A DNA stretch of 64,000 bases from Straminergon stramineum (taxonomy: Eukaryota > Streptophyta > Bryopsida > Hypnales > Calliergonaceae), in NCBI GenBank assembly GCA_963920665.1, contig OY987268.1, positions 12,960,501 through 13,024,500 of the forward strand. Reading direction: 5' to 3'. Under the pieces are notes generated by a model. It had not been told where the DNA came from. It did no database searches and saw nothing but the letters and a program-made list of their open reading frames with translations. The first letter of the stretch is position 1. Each line of letters starts with the position of its first letter. Made by a program: the position numbers and the translations under genes. This document shows, piece after piece, positions 59,587 to 64,000 of this stretch.

Positions 59587-60641
59587 AGATGGTTTCAAAC
59601 TCTCTTCATCAATAAAATGTTTCAATTTTTTGCAAGCATAAAATGCACTTGCAAACCTACCTCAAGAAATTTTGAGTTCATAGCTCTGTTTCTGAGGGAG
59701 CAGTGCGTTTTAACGTGGAGATCTTCTTCTGTTTGTTTCCAGAAATCACGTAACATTATTGGAGGGTACTGCACAGCAAATGGCATCACAGAAATTAACC
59801 GAATGAAATTCTTTGAAGTTTATATTGCACATTGCAGCGATTTTCACTCAGCAATTCAAACTCCATGCAACCATGTTAATCCAAAACCATCGCACGCCTA
59901 GAAACAATAACCAATCAGTTCACACAGCAAAACACACACGAAACAAAAAAACTCTGCATTTTAAGCCACATTGAAGGGAAGTAAGCCTGTGCAACTATAA
60001 CAAGATGCAATTCACCCCATAAATTAGCTTAGCACAGGCACATCCAAACTCTGCTCAGACGGTGTCAACGTCAACAAGACCAAGACACGGAAATTTTACC
60101 CGTAACTCAAAATTCTGCAGATCATCAGAAGGACCATTTTCACATTTCCGGATTCAGATAACCTTCTATCACTGCAGCATACTTGGTGAAAACTTCTACT
60201 CCACGCCACCAAGTTAATGCTTGTATGCTTACACTAGCACTAGCACTAATTTCCCCTGAATACCTTGCCACTCCACCTCCCAGCATATCGTCTCCGCTCC
60301 AAAACTCAACAAACCCCACTGCAAGAATTTGTCGATCTGAAATTACTGGTTCCAAGTGGTTTCCGAATTTGCCCCATGCAAAAAATAACCACCGCCATCA
60401 AATTCCTATTCGGCGATGGTCCAGTTTTGGTTAAAATCTCACCACATGCCGGATAAACCTCAGGCATTCTGCGTTACGGTTCAGGAGTTTCCACACTCAC
60501 TATCAGGTCAATTCCTGAGGAACTGCAGGTCCTGCCTGATTAGGCCTTTCACGACCCATGGCCCATATTGCTCTCTCCATAATATAGACATGAAAATGCT
60601 CTGGATAGATCAGCATGGTTGTCCCATTCCCTGTTAAAATG
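59587..60641 (-). other. 3' flank, probably 3' UTR and downstream DNA of the ATAD2-like gene
   Basis: GC content is higher than in the intergenic DNA to the left, and similar to that around the ATAD2-like exons. No further exon could be joined to the gene, whose stop lies at 60642-60644. The frame at minus 60140-60355 (about 70 codons) matches nothing recognised. Confidence 0.35.
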
Positions 60642-63600
60642 CTAGCAAGTCAAATTGGATTCTTCGGCAATGAATTCCTCTAGCGAAGCCAACCTTGATG
60701 TGCAGGAATCGCCATGAACGTGCTGGAGTAGCCTGCAAATGTTAGCATGCAGCATCTCCAGTTGGTACACTCCAAATCCATCTGTACACTGAACAAGCTT
60801 CTGTTTCACAGCATCGATTCTTGGCTTCAGGGATTTTAAAACATCTGCTTCCTTGTCCAACGAATCGTCATGACCATCTTCCCGCTCGTTCGAGGGTTCA
60901 CGGGACATATTCTGTTGATCTTCGGAAGGTTCTCCATTATGATTGTTTCTCTCCACTGCCACTAAGCCACCGTTACTATTCTGCTCGTCTATGGACTCGG
61001 GTCGTAGATCATCGCATGCTCCTGGATCTGGTAAAGACTGTCTGTCAAGAACCATCTCCGCACCTTCCGTTGGCAGCTCCTCTGATGCATCACGATCAAC
61101 GGCCTCATCCGAGCAGTTCCCATTCGTTCCTTCACCTGTTGTCCAAGCACGGACACAAGCAAAGGTATAAGTGTGCACACACAAACACGGTCCTAACAAA
61201 CAACATCGAACCAGATATGCTGCACATCAAAGACTCGCCAGTTGAGGGGACACATCCCACACTCTGTCGCAGATCGGCATTTCCAAAACCCAGTCACAAA
61301 CTCCTGAATCATAAACGACTTCACCGTTCAAACACACTTCCCTCTAATCCACCAATCCAGAAACGAAACTCCCATGCAAACCAACCACATCTTACGCATT
61401 ACACATTACTCAAACCCCTCGTACCAGGAAGGAGCCCCTCGCTGCTTCTCCGGGTGCGCCTAACAAAAGTCTTCAAAGCGTCAACTTCTGGTTGAAATCC
61501 ACGCAGCCTGGCGCTGGCTCGAACAACTGGAGGAGCAGCCACCGGAACTAACACGCCGCTGGGAACTCCAGCGAGCCGCGTTGGGCCACCACGCGTAGCT
61601 ATCTCATCACAAATCTTTACTAATGCGGGGTCTATTGTGGATGCCATGCCAAGCACCTGTTCGATACAAACATCACCCGCGTCAGTTCTGCAATTGCCAT
61701 CACTACACCACGACTACACTGGACGTCAACAGTACTTCATAATGTCAAGAAACTAGTCAAAACCTCCAAAGAACAAATGTGAATCCACAAGCACAGCACC
61801 ACAAGGGGACTAACACACTGACAGCCAAACTGCGGAACCGAAAACCACAACAGCCGAGATTTCGACAACTCACAAATATTGCAGCAGAAAATAACCCTAA
61901 AATGGAAATTTTGAAACCCTGCCCGAAACTCCTACTTACATTGCGCGAACAAGACTCCACAACCCAGATAAAACTCTTCGAAGGTCTCCGCAAGGTAATG
62001 ATGGAATATCAACAAGCCAAATAATCATTCCAAATACGGCACCGTCGCCCAACCACTTACAATTTGATCACTTCCCAACAAAGCACTCTAGAACAATCAA
62101 CAAACAGACGAGAGTTCAAAAATCCCACATACCGCGTCGCGCAGTGCACATGCTTTGCTGACAATTCGACCTCCTTGGTAATCATCACCATTATACTCCT
62201 GCAAAACGGCATCTCCTCAATATTGAAAGCCACAAAGAGCACACCAAAACCCTCAATCAATCGCCATAGTTATCCTTCGTGCCTTGCAAATACCCACCAT
62301 GTCCAAAATCACCGGGGAAGGAAACCCCACACTCCCAAATCAACATGCTCAACGATCGCGGCACCAAAAAAACCCGTACCTGGGCATTGGCTGGGATTAA
62401 GTCCACGTCTGAAAGGAAAGACTTCTTCGTCAAGTAATGTCCACTATCCACTCGTTGCAGCAACGTGGCCACATCCATCGGATTGTGCACTACGTTCCGA
62501 TAGTCGGGAGCCTCGTCGTCCAGGACTGGATAATGGAAAATGCTGAACCGTCTCTCGCATAAAAGCCTGTGCCCACAATTCCACCCAACGACAAACGCAA
62601 CCGAAAACAGTCAGAAGGCTACAAACACACACAACCCAGTGCTAAGCTGCCTAATAACTTATGTAGTAAAAGCAACCATATGCCGATGAAAGAGTAGCGC
62701 TGTGAAAGGAGAGTTCTCTCAATGGACTGAACTTGCCTACCACTAACACCACTCAGCGCAGGGATCTAAAGGGTACAGGAATGTGAACTCCACCTATTGC
62801 AGATATCGCGGAAGCACATCCGCAAGCGCCTCAGCTGGTTCTCCTCCACTTCCGCCCGCTCTCGTAATTCGGCCTCGCTGGGTCCTTTCACCACCTTAGG
62901 TGCCTTCGGGAGCTCAGGAAGAACCTCCTTTTGCTTATTCCGACTCACGGCCCGCCGCCGAGGAACAGAAACGGCCGCATCTACCAGCTGCGAAAAGAAT
63001 TTCGACCGCACATCTGTGCTCGGTAACCGCACTTCGTAACTGCGTCAAACCACCAAAACAAGCATTGGTAGGACAGTTCTCAAATTTGCAGAATCGACAG
63101 ACAGAATTAAGCCAGGGTGAACAACAACTAAGCACAATCCAGCGCTCGCTTAAAGAACATCCCAAAGCATTCGATGGTAGCCATATCAATTATATCCGAA
63201 TAAACAGACGCCCAGGTAAAGAGTGTTGAACTGCAGACTCCAAATTAAGCGACGTATACTCACCAGTTGTGGCCAAATAACGAAAGTATGTCCTCATCCA
63301 GGTCCTTGGCACTCACACAAGCAGTCCCAAGAAACAGAACGGGAAGATCGGAAGGCAGGTCACCCAACAGCATCTTCAGTACAGCTCGCAGCTGGTCATG
63401 AGCCTGCCCAATTCCAGGAAGGAAGGTCAACCAAAGCGACCGAAAATCCACAAACCCTCCAACCAATCAATCAATCAAACCTGTCCAAAACCCTGCACCA
63501 AAACCAACTCTACTGCAACCATCCCTGCAACCAATTTTATCGAACCTCCCCACAGTAACCAAAGTAGACAACTAAAGATCCTAAATTGCAAGCAGACATG

Positions 63601-64000
63601 ACATTCGAAAGATTATTTCACAAGTAACAAATAAACGCGAGACCCAGAAAAATGAAATGTCACCGACTCACGCACTTCATTAGTAGGGTAAACACCACCT
63701 CCAGAGAGACAACCTCAGATTCATCCATCCGTAGCAGCACGTACCGAAATACAACATCGATGACTAACAACCTCACCATTCCAGCGGAAAACAAAAAACA
63801 CCACACGTACCGTGTCCCACCAAAGATGAAGCTGAGGCAAGTAAAGTATCGAGGGCGTGTTTCTACGAGCCTCTCCAAAGATATGGACCAAGGCTTCTTC
63901 GGGGCTCTTGGCGCTGGGGTCCGATAGAAGCGACGGCAGCCCTAACGAATGAACTGGGAACCGCTCCAACTCGTGCAGCACCGCCGGTCCAACGTGGTCC
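60642..64000 (-). CDS. ATAD2/Yta7-like AAA ATPase with bromodomain, 3' seven exons (5' part outside window)
   Basis: Exons: 63811-64000 (cut by the edge), 63264-63403, 62794-63039, 62380-62566, 62133-62198, 61425-61656 and 60642-61135. Splices are GT-AG and phases join exactly. The protein resembles Arabidopsis At1g05910. It starts in the second, degenerate AAA region (LERFPVHSLGLPSLLSDPSA, EEALVHIFGEARR, PSILYLPQLHLWW; then LPSDLPVLFLGT), continues through LPELPKAPK and a charged helix (RRLRMCFRDICNR), and then the bromodomain (FSIFHYPVLDDEAPDYRNVV, HNPMDVATLLQRVDSG, NAQEYNGDDYQGGRIVS, with the acetyl-lysine-binding Asn in EYN). After SARLRGFQPEV comes an acidic low-complexity stretch and a helical C-terminus ending LEEFIAEESNLTC. 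A nuclear chromatin role with histone or acetyl-lysine binding is known for the family. No lesion is visible. Confidence 0.92.

Noticed and set aside
60821..61495. 224-codon plus-strand frame
   Set aside because: Antisense to the last exons and an intron of the ATAD2-like gene, whose splice phases join exactly on the minus strand.

Overview
This 64 kb window is nuclear DNA from a land plant, most likely a moss. The evidence is two copies of a protein kinase - NB-ARC - LRR (PNL) immune-receptor gene, an NLR class described from mosses, together with Ty3/gypsy remains, very AT-rich intergenic DNA and short GT-AG introns. The species cannot be fixed from the sequence.

Layout. Positions 1-13.99 kb hold PNL locus 1 on the minus strand. 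Its LRR exon (2487-4838) is a 72-bp cassette array that runs on as further array past its stop and off the left edge (1-2486). The NB-ARC exon is 5031-6074 and the helical-domain plus kinase exon is 6219-7794. An upstream region follows that probably holds unresolved 5' exons, including a GC-rich block around 13.2-13.8 kb. Positions 44.67-56.29 kb hold PNL locus 2 in the same orientation, a segmental duplicate of locus 1. It carries a CGA-to-TGA nonsense codon in front of the kinase, so it is annotated as a probable pseudogene.

The 30 kb between them (14-44.6 kb) has no intact gene. It holds a dispersed AT-rich repeat family with TTAA-flanked CCC(C)T.. inverted termini (piggyBac-like MITEs), several CACTA-like MITEs, a Stowaway-like MITE, a decayed Ty3/gypsy element (about 38.38-41.46 kb), degenerate tandem repeats and one perfect 28-bp hairpin.

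The right end (60.64-64 kb, minus) carries the last seven exons of a conserved ATAD2/Yta7-type AAA ATPase with a bromodomain, a chromatin protein similar to Arabidopsis At1g05910. Next to it are a decayed C-terminal fragment of an RNI-like LRR protein (58.4-58.9 kb) and the C-terminal tail of a Tc1/mariner transposase (59.37-59.59 kb).

Main biological signal. In both PNL genes the 24-residue LRR unit is almost invariant, even at DNA level, except for a window of roughly 18-22 bp encoding the exposed beta-strand residues. Units have been duplicated singly and in a 19-unit block, while kinase and NB-ARC exons stay nearly identical between loci. This looks like a modular receptor in which recognition cassettes turn over much faster than the signalling domains. 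Exon boundaries were placed by eye from splice motifs, reading frame and comparison of the two loci; no alignments or database searches were run.
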